From NCBI GenBank assembly GCA_030737875.1, contig CM060921.1, positions 398,948,192 to 399,012,191 on the forward strand: a stretch of DNA of 64,000 nt, written 5' to 3'. The notes under the pieces are model-generated. The model was not told the DNA's origin, ran no database searches, and was given only the letters and a program-made list of their open reading frames with translations. This DNA comes from Allium sativum (lineage: Eukaryota; Streptophyta; Magnoliopsida; Asparagales; Amaryllidaceae). Both the position numbers and the translations under genes were made by a program. This document shows positions 1 to 10,712 of the stretch, one piece after another; position 1 is the stretch's first letter; each line of letters opens with the position of its first letter.

Positions 1-211
1 AATGTATTGTAATCTCTGATATTTATCGAATGTGTAATAATTATTCATACTTTGTATATTCTTGCATTCTGATGTAATTGTTGTAATAAACAATGAAATG
101 TTCTTCTGTCTGCGTTCGAATTTGTCGTGTTCTCAAAACAATCAGGGGTTTCGAACGGTCTTGATTGGTTTAGCGACTGATTCGGATCGAGCGAAATTCC
201 CGATCGTTACA
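1..211 (+). repeat. F1 5' LTR, last 211 bp
   Basis: This is the 3' end of the upstream LTR of element F1; the rest lies before the window. It ends in GATCGTTACA and is followed two bases later by a tRNA-iMet primer site. It aligns without gaps to 6975-7185, the end of the downstream LTR, with about 6 substitutions in 211 bp. This pairing proves that F1 is one element with two LTRs. Confidence 0.93.
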
Positions 212-213
212 CC

Positions 214-225
214 TGGTATCAGAGC
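214..225 (+). other. F1 primer-binding site, tRNA-iMet type
   Basis: TGGTATCAGAGC, complementary to the 3' end of plant initiator methionine tRNA, lies 2 bp after the LTR end. It would prime minus-strand DNA synthesis. A, B and C use the same site. Confidence 0.93.
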
Positions 226-1217
226 TTTGGTTTACACAGCTCGAGAACAAGGCACATTAGAACCAAACGAAAGAATTCATCAGGATTGGATTAGTAATAT
301 CTAATGAGAATGACTCGTTAGAGATGGGATCAGTAGTATCCTAGAACGAGTGTGAAGAGTATATTTTTAAAATGAAAACGAATTTTGTTTTGAAAATTTA
401 AACTTTATTCAACGTATTTGAATATTTATTTGTACTGAATTTGGACAATCCAGTATATAAAGATTTTGCATATACGTCTGATCCACGGGTATTCAAAGTT
501 TTAATATACTGGATAGATATAGAATCACACTCTAGTCGCCAGGAGATGACATTGATGATAGCAGCTGCATCATCAGTGGATATATGTTCGAGTGACGAAA
601 GTGGGATTTCTATATATTTCCAATTGACTGGTGTGAGAACCAAAATTAGGTAGGGCCTATTGTTGTGATTTGGCATCAAAAATCTGACTTTTTAGATATG
701 TATTAAAGTTATGTGATTGAAAAGTTAATCAACTAATTTATTGCTGGTTTTGTTGTTTGATTATTGTTTGAATTAATTAAATGTTGAAACTTTAGACAAA
801 TTATATCAAATGTTGGACTGAATTGAAAATTGTTAGAAATTGCATGCGTATACATGTACTTACATTGAACAGGTCATAGCAAGGAGGCTAGAGTAGAAGA
901 ATAAAATTGTTTGCCCAACAAATAGGTACATGTTTACGAATTTATTGGGTTTTTGATGATTTTATGAGCCGATTGGTTAGCCGCTTGGCTGTTTCTTTTT
1001 CTTTTTGGATTGCTGAGGGCCATGGGAGGTTATTTGAAATATCCCGAAGTCCCCGGTGCAGGGGAGGTTATGGCGAAATTTTTCGAAAATTTAGGGTGTT
1101 AGCCAAATTTTTGAAAAATTTGAAGAGTTCTTAGAAACTGAAAAGTTGAAGAACTTAAGCCGTAATGAAAATAATGAAAGTTGAGTTGATTAGTTAAACA
1201 ACTTTCGGCTTCGTTCC

Positions 1218-1250
1218 TTTTCGGGGACGAAAAGTTTTAAGTGGGGGAGA
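1218..1250 (+). promoter_or_regulatory. F1 pre-PPT hairpin and polypurine tract
   Basis: An inverted repeat TTTTCG / CGAAAA with loop GGGA (1218-1233) is followed by the purine tract GTGGGGGAGA (1241-1250), then the LTR start TGTAATAAC at 1252. The tract primes plus-strand synthesis. The hairpin recurs at the same place in A, C, E and F2, and in decayed form in G. Confidence 0.85.
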
Positions 1251-2138
1251 TTGTAATAACTCGGAAATCCGAGCAAATTTAAAATTTTTATTTTGGCAAT
1301 TTTAGTGAATTTTGAATATTTAAAATGAATTATTTTAAATAATAACAACGAGAAATTTATTTTGAATAGAAATAGAACGTATATATTTATATAGATCGTC
1401 GTTAGAATATAAATAATTATTTATAATTATAAAAGGAATTGAAGATGGCGCGGTAGTTTGAAAATTCGATTTCAAATTTCAAATGAGTGTACAGGATTCA
1501 AAATAAACCGGATTTTAGCGAGACCAAAAATATTAGAATCTATTTGAGAATATCTTTCCAACGAATCCGAAAAATTGAAATTTCATAGCGGGAATCAAAA
1601 TTTATGCCCAGTTGAAAATTCAGAATATTCGCTATGGAATTCTGGCCCTTAAAAATGGAAATTTTGCAAACGACCTCGGTTTTTAACGAAACCACTTTTG
1701 TTGGATCCGAGATATCTAGTTATAGCTAGATTCCAAAATTCGTAATTTTCTGAATCAATATGTGAGCGTGGCGAAGTAAAACGTGTTTGGTCAATTTCGA
1801 TCGACCTGAAAATGTTCATTTTTCAAACGGTCTCGGAATTTGACGAAATTAGTTTTGTTAGGACCGTATCATCAATACGAAGCTAGAAAATATTTTTCAG
1901 GAATTTTTGGAGGCCGTATGTGGCCCCGGCAAATTGAAATGCGCATTCAAATTCAATATATAGAGTTATATTTTGATTTTTACGGAAACTGATCGAAACA
2001 ATCGAATCAGCTTACGATACATATCCCATTGTGTTCAGAATGAGGGTAATTTGCTATGGACGACAGTGGGTGGGCTTGATTTCGAGGTCGAAATAAAAAA
2101 TAACTTTATGGATTAAAAATTAATAAAATAAATAAATA

Positions 2139-2149
2139 TTATATAAACC
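2139..2149 (+). promoter_or_regulatory. F1 LTR TATA box (candidate)
   Basis: TTATATAAACC lies just before a pyrimidine run and the GC-rich leader. TATA motifs at comparable distance from the LTR start are found in I (9794-9802), H (26816-26824) and E (39074-39082), all on the minus strand. Transcription from here would leave about 5 kb of R-U5 in the LTR. Confidence 0.55.
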
Positions 2150-2159
2150 ACCCTTATCT

Positions 2160-2511
2160 CCTTTTAACCCAAACCGTTGACCCCCCCCCTTTTTTTTCTT
2201 CAGTTCAGATAAAAAAGAAAACTACAATGGACGTCGCGCCCCTCCTCTAGGCGACGCCACCGCCGCTCAGGGCACCGGACCCCCTGCTCCTCCCCTCACC
2301 TCAGTCGATCTCCCCTCCCTATGCCCCTATCCTCTCTTCTCCGTCGAAAACCCACACCCAAAACACTCCGCCCAGCAGTCTTGGCCCACCACCGGCCTGT
2401 GCGCCGCCTCCCCGACCTGCCGCCACCCCCCCTGACGCCTCCCTACCCCTTGCGCCACCCACCACCAGCAAGAAACAATTCCCCCCTCCTCCGATTTGTT
2501 GTAGACAATGT
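2160..2511 (+). other. F1 GC-rich leader ending in a splice-donor-like site
   Basis: A C-rich, GC-rich segment follows the TATA box and stops abruptly at ACAAT|GTGAGT (GT at 2510-2511), after which the sequence becomes T/A-rich. In F2 the equivalent boundary (about 62150, reverse) also carries a donor-like ACACA|GTAAGC although the surrounding sequence has diverged. This looks like a first exon and intron start, not proven. Open frames here differ between copies and are not genes. Confidence 0.4.
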
Positions 2512-2514
2512 GAG

Positions 2515-3090
2515 TCTTTTTTTTTTCTTTTTTCTTTTATTAATTCTTAGAGTTATATGTTTTATTATATATAAAAAGTTTATATCTTTAATTAGGAATT
2601 TTATTTATACAAAGTTATAATTTTATTTATAACTTAGTTATATAAAGATAGGTTTTTTTTTAGAAAGGACAAGAAATTTAAATTGATTTTTTATTTTCTG
2701 TTTTATTTTATATAGCATTATATAAGGTTAGATATTCATTGATATAAAGTTACGATTTTTAATTAAATAAAAATTCGATCTTTATATATGAAGTAGCAGA
2801 ATAAAAAATTCGTTTTTTATTGAAGTAAAGACGTGATTTTTAATGAAGTAAAGACGAGATTTTAACATATGAAACATGAGATTTTTGAAGTAGAAAAGGT
2901 TAAATTTTTATAAGTGAAAAGATTAGATCCTTGTTTAGGAAAAAGATTTGATTTTTATTTAAGTAAATCTTAGATTTTTATATATATGAAGTAGCGATAA
3001 AAAAAAATCGATTTATATATATATGAAGTAGAAATAAAAATATGATTTTTATTTATTGGAATGAAGCAATAAAAATATAATTTTTATTGT
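2515..3090 (+). repeat. F1 AT-rich stem-loop array
   Basis: Degenerate repeats of the type TTTTTATATATGAAGTAG with many perfect inverted repeats, for example CAATAAAAAT / ATTTTTATTG around ATA (3067-3089) and ATAAAAAT / ATTTTTAT around ATG. The array occupies the same LTR position as the F2 array (61514-62130) and the I array (7186-9010), but the sequences differ. Confidence 0.7.
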
Positions 3091-3767
3091 GAACTGCGGG
3101 GCAAGGACTGCATTAGAATTTCAAACAGATCCAGACGGTTCAACAGTTCAAAAGTAAAGCACGGCGGAGTGGAACCCTCTGTGAGAACTTCTCAGTTTAA
3201 TTCTTGTTTTCTAGTTAAAAATTATATACTAGGATGCAGACGGTGCTTAGTAGCACTTGACACCCGTCGTCCACAGACCATGGATGACTTGTTTGTTTGA
3301 TTGTTGTGTTGTGAAATTTGATTATGTGATGTGAAATGAAATAAAATATTTTATAGTGGAAAATATTTTATAGTTAAAAATATAATTTTTAACGTATATA
3401 TAAAATAAATATTTATAAACAAATTGGACGATTTGTTTATATACACTGATTTGACTGATATTGATTGGGACGATAAATTTTACACATCGCCCAACCGCAC
3501 AAATAAAATGTGTGTTTGTTGATTTGAAACCCCACATGGGTATTGGGATGATATTTGACGTACACTAATCCCGATTGTTTAGTTGTATGTCAATCGATGG
3601 GTTGACAGACTGTGTAAGCGTTAATTATTTATATTTAATGCTTATGCAGTTGTGTGGTGCACTCTGGATGATGGTTGATTATTTATCGTTGCTATTATTT
3701 ACATGTGTTGTAGAAAATCCATATGATTAACATTATACGGTAATTGATTGGGCCTCAGTCCAATTTT

Positions 3768-3862
3768 GAAAATAAATTCATGTGTTGAATAGAAAATAAA
3801 TTCATGTGTTGAATTGAAAATAAATTCATGTGTTGAATAGAGAAAATATTCATTTGTTGAAT
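3768..3862 (+). repeat. F1 24-bp tandem repeat, 4 copies
   Basis: Unit GAAAATAAATTCATGTGTTG plus AATA, four copies, the last degenerate. The reverse counterpart in F2 is at 51788-51925, and F2 has a second array of the same core at 52314-52420. Confidence 0.85.
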
Positions 3863-5072
3863 AAAATAACGAGGCTATTGAAATATATAAAGCCGTGTTG
3901 ATTAGATTTGTGCCATTTGGACGCGAACGTTATTTATATTGATTATATTCGTTTTTACAATGAATATAGAAAATGAAGTGATTTCAAAATATAACGTTTT
4001 GAAGATAATATCATATATATATATATCGATGATATGGAATATTCAATTTTGATTAGAATTTGAATAGGAAGTTGAAATCTTTTTGAAAACGAATTTCAAA
4101 CGATTTATAAAATACGTTTTGAATTGAAATCGACGAAATATATATTATATATATAATATAATGGCCTGAATAGAACGCACCGCGCTGCGGCAGTTCGCGA
4201 ATTTCGACCATTGACTTCGAATTGACGTTGCGGGAGATCCGACCGTCGGATTCTCCTAAAACCGGATCCGTTGGGTTCGTATTGAAAAGAGATTTCTAAC
4301 GAATATAAGAGATTTGAAATCTAACGGTTGGATTTGGAATTATGTCCAAATCAAATTTGGAAAAGGTCGATGTAAGTGCAGTTCGATGGCCGTTGATGGA
4401 AATCGACTGTACGGGCCTTGATAAAGCTATTAAAAATAGTAATAAATTGAATCATAAGGAATGATTTGTGAAGAATTGGGATGAAATTTTCCATATTTGA
4501 AAAGATAAAAGTAGATTTTTATCGAAATAAACTAGTTTTGAACTAGAATTATAATTCTATTTATTTTTAAAAATAAATAAAGTGGATTTGAAATGGTTTT
4601 GAAAATAACCAGAATTTCCAATAATTGAATTGGAATGGATTTGAATCGAAATTGTCTTTGGAATATTTCGATGTTGGATTTCGTGATTATACAGATATTG
4701 TTATGGAAATTTGAACGATATATTTATATCGTTATTTCCAATACGATATTTGTTGGTCGTAGAATTTGATATTGAATATAAGCCGATATATTTTCTATTC
4801 AGAGACTTGTATTTAATATCAAATGTGATTTGGGTTTGTCGTGAATGGTATCTTCAATAATACTGTTCTTAGACCCAATCGAGTTAAGAAAATCAGAAAC
4901 TAACTGGAGATTAGTTAAGTTGAATGGTCTCCTGGGTATTGATCTGAAGTTGGTTTCGGCCTTCGGGGTTAATACTTAGGGAATTGCTCGCTTGCTATTT
5001 TACGGTTAAAGACTGATAGAATGGAATGTGATTTTTGGGTTTATCGTGAACCGTGTTTTAAATGACATTGAT

Positions 5073-5279
5073 TCTTTAACCCAGTTAAAGACAGGAAGAT
5101 TAAAACCAAGTGGAGTTTTAATGAATCTTTAATTAGATTGAAAGGATTGAAAATGGAGTATCACCAGTTTTGCTCCAGGCGATAGTTAAATCTTTAATTA
5201 GATTTGAACGTGAAATGGTAATTGAATTTACCGATAACACTGTGGTGTTAGATATGAAGTATGACCAGTTTTACTTCAT
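5073..5279 (+). repeat. F1 LTR stem-loop cluster
   Basis: Six inverted repeats in about 200 bp. TCTTTAAC / GTTAAAGA around CCA (5073-5091); ATTAAAAC / GTTTTAAT around 8 nt (5099-5122); TGGAGTA / TGCTCCA with one G.T around TCACCAGTTT (5154-5177); GGTAA / TTACC (5217-5232); TAACAC / GTGTTA (5235-5250); ATGAAGTA / TACTTCAT around TGACCAGTTT (5254-5279). The third and last share their loop but not their stem. Confidence 0.65.
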
Positions 5280-5923
5280 GGGATGAATAGGTTGGGATTG
5301 GGAAATAAAATAAATGATTACTTCGGTGTGGTTCGCTAATCCCGACTAGTTTGAATTGATATTCAAAGAAGATTAAAAGAATAAATTTAAAGAATTTATC
5401 TTTGATAAAATTAATGGGAACCTTTCCCAAAGTATAAGAATATTTGAATAAAAGAATATTATGAATTGGAATGAGGCATATGTTGTGTTTGTGTAACACT
5501 TGTTTATTATATACACAAGTTATTCAGAAAGACCGGGTTTAACCCATTCTGAATAACTGATTCGACGTGGTGTCGAGGATGAAGACGGTGGTTGAAGGCC
5601 GGAGGTCTTCACGTCGTTTGGGTGATTACTTATGATCTTGATTAGGCCGTACACCCAAGAGGAGGGAATCAGTTAGTGGTCGTCCAGACGTACTTGGAGA
5701 TCGATTGATATGCGAGGTACAAGGTGCCTCCGGTTTCGTTCAGACCTAGAACGGACTTGTAAATGGACTGTGTGTCTAACATTGGATTTTATTCTTTGTG
5801 ATTGATTTCTATTAAATATATATCTGTTTGGCGGCGGAGAATTTATTCTCTTGTTTAACGCCCTTCTCTGAGATGTACGAGCTCAGGGGTTATATATTGA
5901 TGGTTATCAAACGCATGGAGTGA

Positions 5924-5953
5924 ATTGCCTGTGTGGCATGCCTAAGTGGCAAT
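5924..5953 (+). other. F1 LTR double hairpin within a palindrome
   Basis: Two adjacent hairpins, TGCC / GGCA around TGTGT and TGCC / GGCA around TAAGT, sit between outer arms ATTGCC and GGCAAT. F2 keeps a version near 49697-49727. Confidence 0.55.
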
Positions 5954-7185
5954 ATGATCAAGGCTTCTGTTGAAAAGCAGAGTCTTGTGGTTGATGATCA
6001 AAGCACGGCCTGTGTGGCATAGCTTTGTGTAACGTTGATTCGCGAGCCTCACACCCCGGTTGTGAACCAGAAACGGGAGAGTACATCAGGGAGGGCATGC
6101 GTTTCTTTCTAGTTAGAAGTGGCGTCAGTGGTTTTACACGCCCTGACGAGTTTGACTTATGTGGTTGTTGCTGTTGCGAGACGCCTCGGATATATCGGTG
6201 ACTGTGTGGAGCCGATGGAGTCATTTGGCTCATTTACGCCCCAAAGGGCAGGGAAACGCAGTGTTCTGGCATTTTAATCAACATCGGCGGACCGGCCCTG
6301 ACGATCCAAGGGCTCACCTGTGTCTGGGTCCTGAGACATGGGCTAGATTGTCGCGAATCGGTGAGGACTATCTTTTGCCTCGGTTCACAGATGGAAATCC
6401 AACTCCCAATACGTGACTTTGCGGTTTTAATTGTAGAACTAGTATGGCGACATGATATATGGTACCCATGCCGACTATGATTGATATTTATGATTGAAAT
6501 TGATTTGACACTATACACTTATAGTAATAAAACATGAAATTTAGCGTATCAAGCATGCTTTGGCTATTATAAGGTAAAACCCTATCCTCCGGCTTGTGTT
6601 ACATTGTGTGATGGGACCTGGGTCTTATAATAGCTTCATTTTTCTTTATTTAGCATTGCACAGTTTGTTTTATGCACCGGTACTCTTGGGAGGTAACCCG
6701 TTCTGTGTTATACGGCGTGGTCACTTGATTTACCTAACTTTAAAATAAAGATTAATAACTGTTTTAATTCTCACACCAGTCACATGACTGACCTGGAGTT
6801 TATTGTTTTAACCTAAACTCTGGGTGCCCCTATTTCCGCACGGGCAGCTAGTAGTTTTGGTTTTGCAGATTTATATTAATAGGAACCTGGTTTACAGCTG
6901 GAACGATACTCGGAAAGCTCTGTATCCGTGTATTACTTTCAGTCGTGTTTTGTATTATTTTTCCGCTGCTATGTAATGTATTGTAATCTCTGATATTTAT
7001 CGAATGTATAATAATTATTCATACTCTGTATATTCTTGCATTCTGATGTAATTGTTGTAATAAACAATGAAATATTCTTCTGTCTGTGTTCGAATTTGTC
7101 GTGTTCTCAAAACAATCAGGGGTTTCGAACGGTCTTGATCGGTTTAGCGACTGATTCAGATCGAGCGAAATTCCCGATCGTTACA

Positions 7186-9010
7186 ATTCTATTTCAACAA
7201 AATGATTAAAAGTGATAATTTTATTTCGTTAACAATTCTAGTTTAACAAAATGAATATAAGTGATGACTGCATTTATGTTGACAATTCTAGTTTAACAAA
7301 ATGTTTAAAAGTGATAATTTCATTTTGTTAACAATTCTAGTTTAATAAAATGAATATAAAGTGACATTTTGTTAACAATTCTAGTTTTAACAAAACGAAT
7401 ATAAAGTGATAGTTTCATTTTGTTAACAATTCTAGTTTAACAAAATGAATATAAAGTGATAATTTCATTTTGTTAAAAATTCTAGTTTAACAAAATGAAT
7501 ATAAAGTGATAATTTCATTTTGTTAACTATTGTAGTTTAACAAAATGAATATAAGAATGGTCTTTTCATTTTGTTGACAATTCTATTTCAACAAAATTAA
7601 TGTTTTTTCTCAAACACATATCTATTTAACAAAAGTGTTATTTTTGTTTTACCTCCGATCTATTTAACAGAAACGTAATTTTTGTTTAACTCAAATCTAT
7701 TTGAAAAAAATGTAATTTTTGTTTTCAACCATCATATTTTGACAAAATGCAAATTTTTGTTTCAACTATTATATTTGACAAAAATGTATATTTTGTTTAA
7801 ACAAATCTATTTTGACAAAAAATGAATATTTTGTTTCAACTAATCTATTTTGACAAAATGTAAATTTTTGTTTCAATTATTCTATTTTAACTAAAATGTT
7901 CAATTTGTTACAACTATTCTATTTTGACAAAAATGTTCATTTTTGTTTCTACTAATCTTTTTGACAAAAATGTTCATTTTTGTTTCAACTAATCTTTTTG
8001 ACAAAAAATTTCATTTTTGTTTCAACTAATCTAACAAAAATGTTCATTTTTATTTCAACTAATCTTTTTGCCAAAAATGTTCATTTTTGTTTCAACAAAT
8101 CTTTTTAAAAAAATGTTCATTTCTGTTTCATCTAATCTATTATGACAAAAATGTTCATTTTTGTTTCAACTAATCTTTTTGACAAAAATATTCATTTTTG
8201 TTTCAACTAAAAAGAATGATAATTTTGATTCAACAATTATATTTTGACAAGAGTGGCAATTTTGGTTCAACACTTTTATTTTGACAAGAGCGACAATTTT
8301 GGTTCAACTAATCTATTTTGTTAAAAATGTACATTTTGATTCTACTATAAAAAATGATAAATCTTGTTTCACTATTTTCTTACAATAAAATGTCCTTTTT
8401 ATTTCAACTATTTTGTTACAACAAAAATGTCCTTTTTATTTCAGCTATTTTGTTACAATAAAAATGTCCTATTTATTTCAACTATTTTGATATGACAAAA
8501 ATGTCCTTTTTATTTCAATTATTTTGTTACAACAAAAATGTCCTTTTTATTACAACTATTTTGATATGACAAAAATGACAAATTTAATTCAACAATTATA
8601 TTTTGACAAAAATGTCATTTTTGATCCAATAATTATATTTTGACAAAAATGATAATTTTAATTCAGCTATTCTAATTTGGCAAAATGTATATATTTATTT
8701 CAACTATTCTAATTTAAAAAAATGTATATATTTATTTCAACTATTCTAATTTGATAAAATGTATATATTTATTTCAACTATTCTAATTTGAGAAAATATA
8801 TATTTTGATTCAACTAATCTATTTTGTCAAAATGACAATTTTGATCAATAATTATATTATGAAAAAAATGATAATTTTTAATTCAACTATTCAAATTTGT
8901 CGAAACTGACAAATCTAATTCAACAAGTCTAATTTGTCAAAAGTGACAATTTTAATTCAACAATTATAATTTGTCAAAATTACAATTTTAGTTCAACAAT
9001 TATAATTTAT
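7186..9010 (-). repeat. I stem-loop minisatellite, about 1.8 kb
   Basis: About 40 degenerate units of roughly 40-50 bp. Nearly every unit is an inverted repeat around ACAAAA / TTTTGT. Types change along the array: TTTAACAAAATGAA / TTCATTTTGTTAAA with a 14-nt loop (7436-7477); ACAAAAATG / CATTTTTGT with loop TT (7964-7983, repeated many times); AATAAAA / TTTTATT around a TGTCC core (about 8387-8580); then TTTGACAAAA-based units. It lies where F1 and F2 carry other AT-rich arrays. Confidence 0.85.
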
Positions 9011-9793
9011 TCAACACAACAATCATCAAATCGATGGATCTACATAACAATATCAATTCCAGATCAAATCACATATGACAATCAATAGAATTTAACAGCG
9101 TATGGGTAATACCACAATCATGATTAATTAATTTTAATTATATATAAAAAAAGTAGAATTTCTCACAGTGCTTTCAATCTTGTATAATTCAGATTTGAAT
9201 TTTTGTCCAAAATTTGATCTGCTTTGAATTCGTTCTAATAAGTCCAAAAATATAGATCTCGGACTTACGATCGCAGCGGTTCTGAAATTGTTCAATTCCG
9301 AGTTCGTATGCATCGGTTATGAATTTATTTAGAGAGATAACATTTTTAAAATAATTAATTAAATAATAAAAAAGGGAAAATACTCTTCTTCCCCAAATCA
9401 GATCGAGACCGTGCTATTTCCTCTTTGTTCAATTCTAGGGTTCTCGTTTTCACACAGTCCGAGGCGCTAGAGGACGATCGGGTTGTAGCACATCGAAGGA
9501 GGGAGGGCGGCGCATGCAATGGGACCCACGGTGGCACGTGCGATCGCACGTAGGTGGTGTGGCGGTGGTGCAAACCCGTTGACTTTGGGGCTCTGTTCGT
9601 CGCGAATACACCACGGTTTTTGATCAACCCCGTATGGAATCGAAGCTTATGAAATTCTCTTCAATAAAGTCAAAAGGAGGATGGAGTTTTATACAGATTG
9701 AAGGAAATTAGTGGAGGAAGAAAGGAGCTGTTCTGGCCATTGGTTGAAAGGTAGCGGCGCTTTAGAAATAGGGATTAGGGTTTTATTATGAGA

Positions 9794-9802
9794 TATTTAT
9801 AA
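9794..9802 (-). promoter_or_regulatory. I LTR TATA box (candidate)
   Basis: TTATAAATA on the minus strand, about 0.6 kb from the LTR start and just before the GC-richer leader, as in F1. Confidence 0.45.
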
Positions 9803-10409
9803 TAAAATAATATTAAACCTCTTAATTATTAGTTTTAAGCCCGTTAACCCTCTACAGCTCCAAATTCAGCCCAACGAGAGTTGTTTGTACCCAAATGCCC
9901 CCGTTCTGGACACAATGGGCTAGGTCCCGTCAGGCCAATCGATTGTTTTCATTTTTTTTCTTTAAATTAAAATTTAAATCATTTATTTATTTAATTCGAC
10001 CATGCATTTAAATTTACCGGGGCCACATATGGACTCCAAAAAATTTCCGAAAAATAAATCTAGCTATGTTTTGACGATACGGTCTTAAAAAAATTAATTT
10101 CGTTAAATTTGGAGACAGTTTGAAAAGTGGCCTTTTTAACGGTCGATTAAATTCAACAGAAATTATCGAACACAGTTTAATTTACCACACTCGCATATTA
10201 ATTCCAAAAATTATGGAAAATTAAACTTAGCAATAATTTGACATTTCAGATCTGACAAAAATGGTTTCGTCGAAAACGCGTTTATAAAATGACTATTTTT
10301 AATAGCTTTAATATTATTTAAAAATGGAATTTTAAGTTATGGTACATTTTCTAACAAAATTTCTTAAAATAAAAATTTTAAATTGGTTCTGAGTTTTCGG
10401 GTTGTTACA

Positions 10410-10712
10410 TCAGGGTCAAAGGGCTAACGAGAATGATAGTGCTACAACCCCACTAATGGATATGAGGAATATGCTCCAGTTTTTTGTTCATGGGATACAA
10501 ATTAGAGATACTACTTTTTTTATTGGAGCTATTGTTGCTATAGTTGGAGAAGTCAATCCTATGGCACAAGTGGGTGATGACTATGCCAGAATTAGCTGAA
10601 GTTTCATATGGGTGAAAGAGAAGGAGGAAATAAGTGTCCTGAGAAGCTGACCATAAAGAATCCAAGTTCTCAAAGGATGAAGAGAAAGTTTTTTCAAGGA
10701 AACGATGCTTGG
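10410..10712 (+). pseudogene. G gag relic, part 1
   Basis: This 0.3-kb piece lies between the end of I (10409) and the start of H (10713). It is open in one frame for about 60 codons (10402-10599), then carries stops. The end of the piece stays in frame with the sequence at 27869 once H and one TSD copy are removed, and that sequence encodes a CCHC zinc knuckle. I therefore read it as the middle of an old gag, split by H. The sequence itself does not resemble a gag domain that I can place with certainty; the call rests on continuity. The 5' part of G is not in the window. Confidence 0.6.
10708..10712. other. H target-site duplication cttgg (left)
   Basis: cttgg directly before H; the matching copy is 27864-27868. 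Confidence 0.9.

Larger units (their letters stand above)
212..1251 (+). mobile_element. F1 internal region, short and non-coding
   Basis: The entire region between the two F1 LTRs is 1040 bp. It starts with the primer-binding site and ends with a polypurine tract. I see no gag zinc knuckle, protease, RT, RNase H or integrase motif in any frame. The longest open frames (for example 441-653) match nothing I recognise and look like chance. The second half (about 655-1135) is conserved in F2 (63590-64000, reverse) and partly in E (40380-40530, reverse), including a block around GGTACA followed by TATGAGCC. Conservation without an open frame suggests cis-acting RNA signals such as packaging or dimerisation sites; that is inference. 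F1 would need all proteins in trans, as in LARD-type elements, but its LTR to internal ratio (5.9 kb to 1.0 kb) is extreme. Confidence 0.85.
1252..7185 (+). repeat. F1 3' LTR, 5934 bp
   Basis: The LTR begins TGTAATAACTCGG and ends GATCGTTACA. No nested element is visible inside, so the length is real. The order is: U3 of about 0.9 kb with two related modules containing ACGAAA and TTTTGTT; a TATA box at 2139; a GC-rich leader (2160-2510); an AT-rich stem-loop array (2515-3090); a 24-bp tandem array (3768-3862); a long middle part with many short inverted repeats (4500-5300); a moderately GC-rich segment (5560-6420); and the 3' end. F2 (about 48497-63409, reverse) follows the same order. No credible protein is encoded. 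Confidence 0.92.
7186..10409 (-). mobile_element. I, giant-LTR fragment (minus strand)
   Basis: Read on the minus strand from 10409, it starts TGTAACAACCCG and follows the F1 LTR: two U3 modules with ACGAAA and TTTTGTT, the phrase GTGGCCCCGG near 10020, a TATA box (9794-9802), a moderately GC-rich leader (about 9380-9780), then an AT-rich array. It is interrupted by F1 at 7185/7186. It sits next to G gag sequence at 10410, so it probably inserted into G; its other end lies beyond F1, outside the window. It may be a solo LTR or part of a complete element. Confidence 0.75.

Noticed and set aside
214..225. tRNA gene
   Set aside because: Only the 12-nt complement of the tRNA 3' end is present: a primer-binding site.
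7186..9010. Centromeric satellite
   Set aside because: Unit length and sequence drift continuously, and the array sits at a fixed place within an LTR; no higher-order structure seen.
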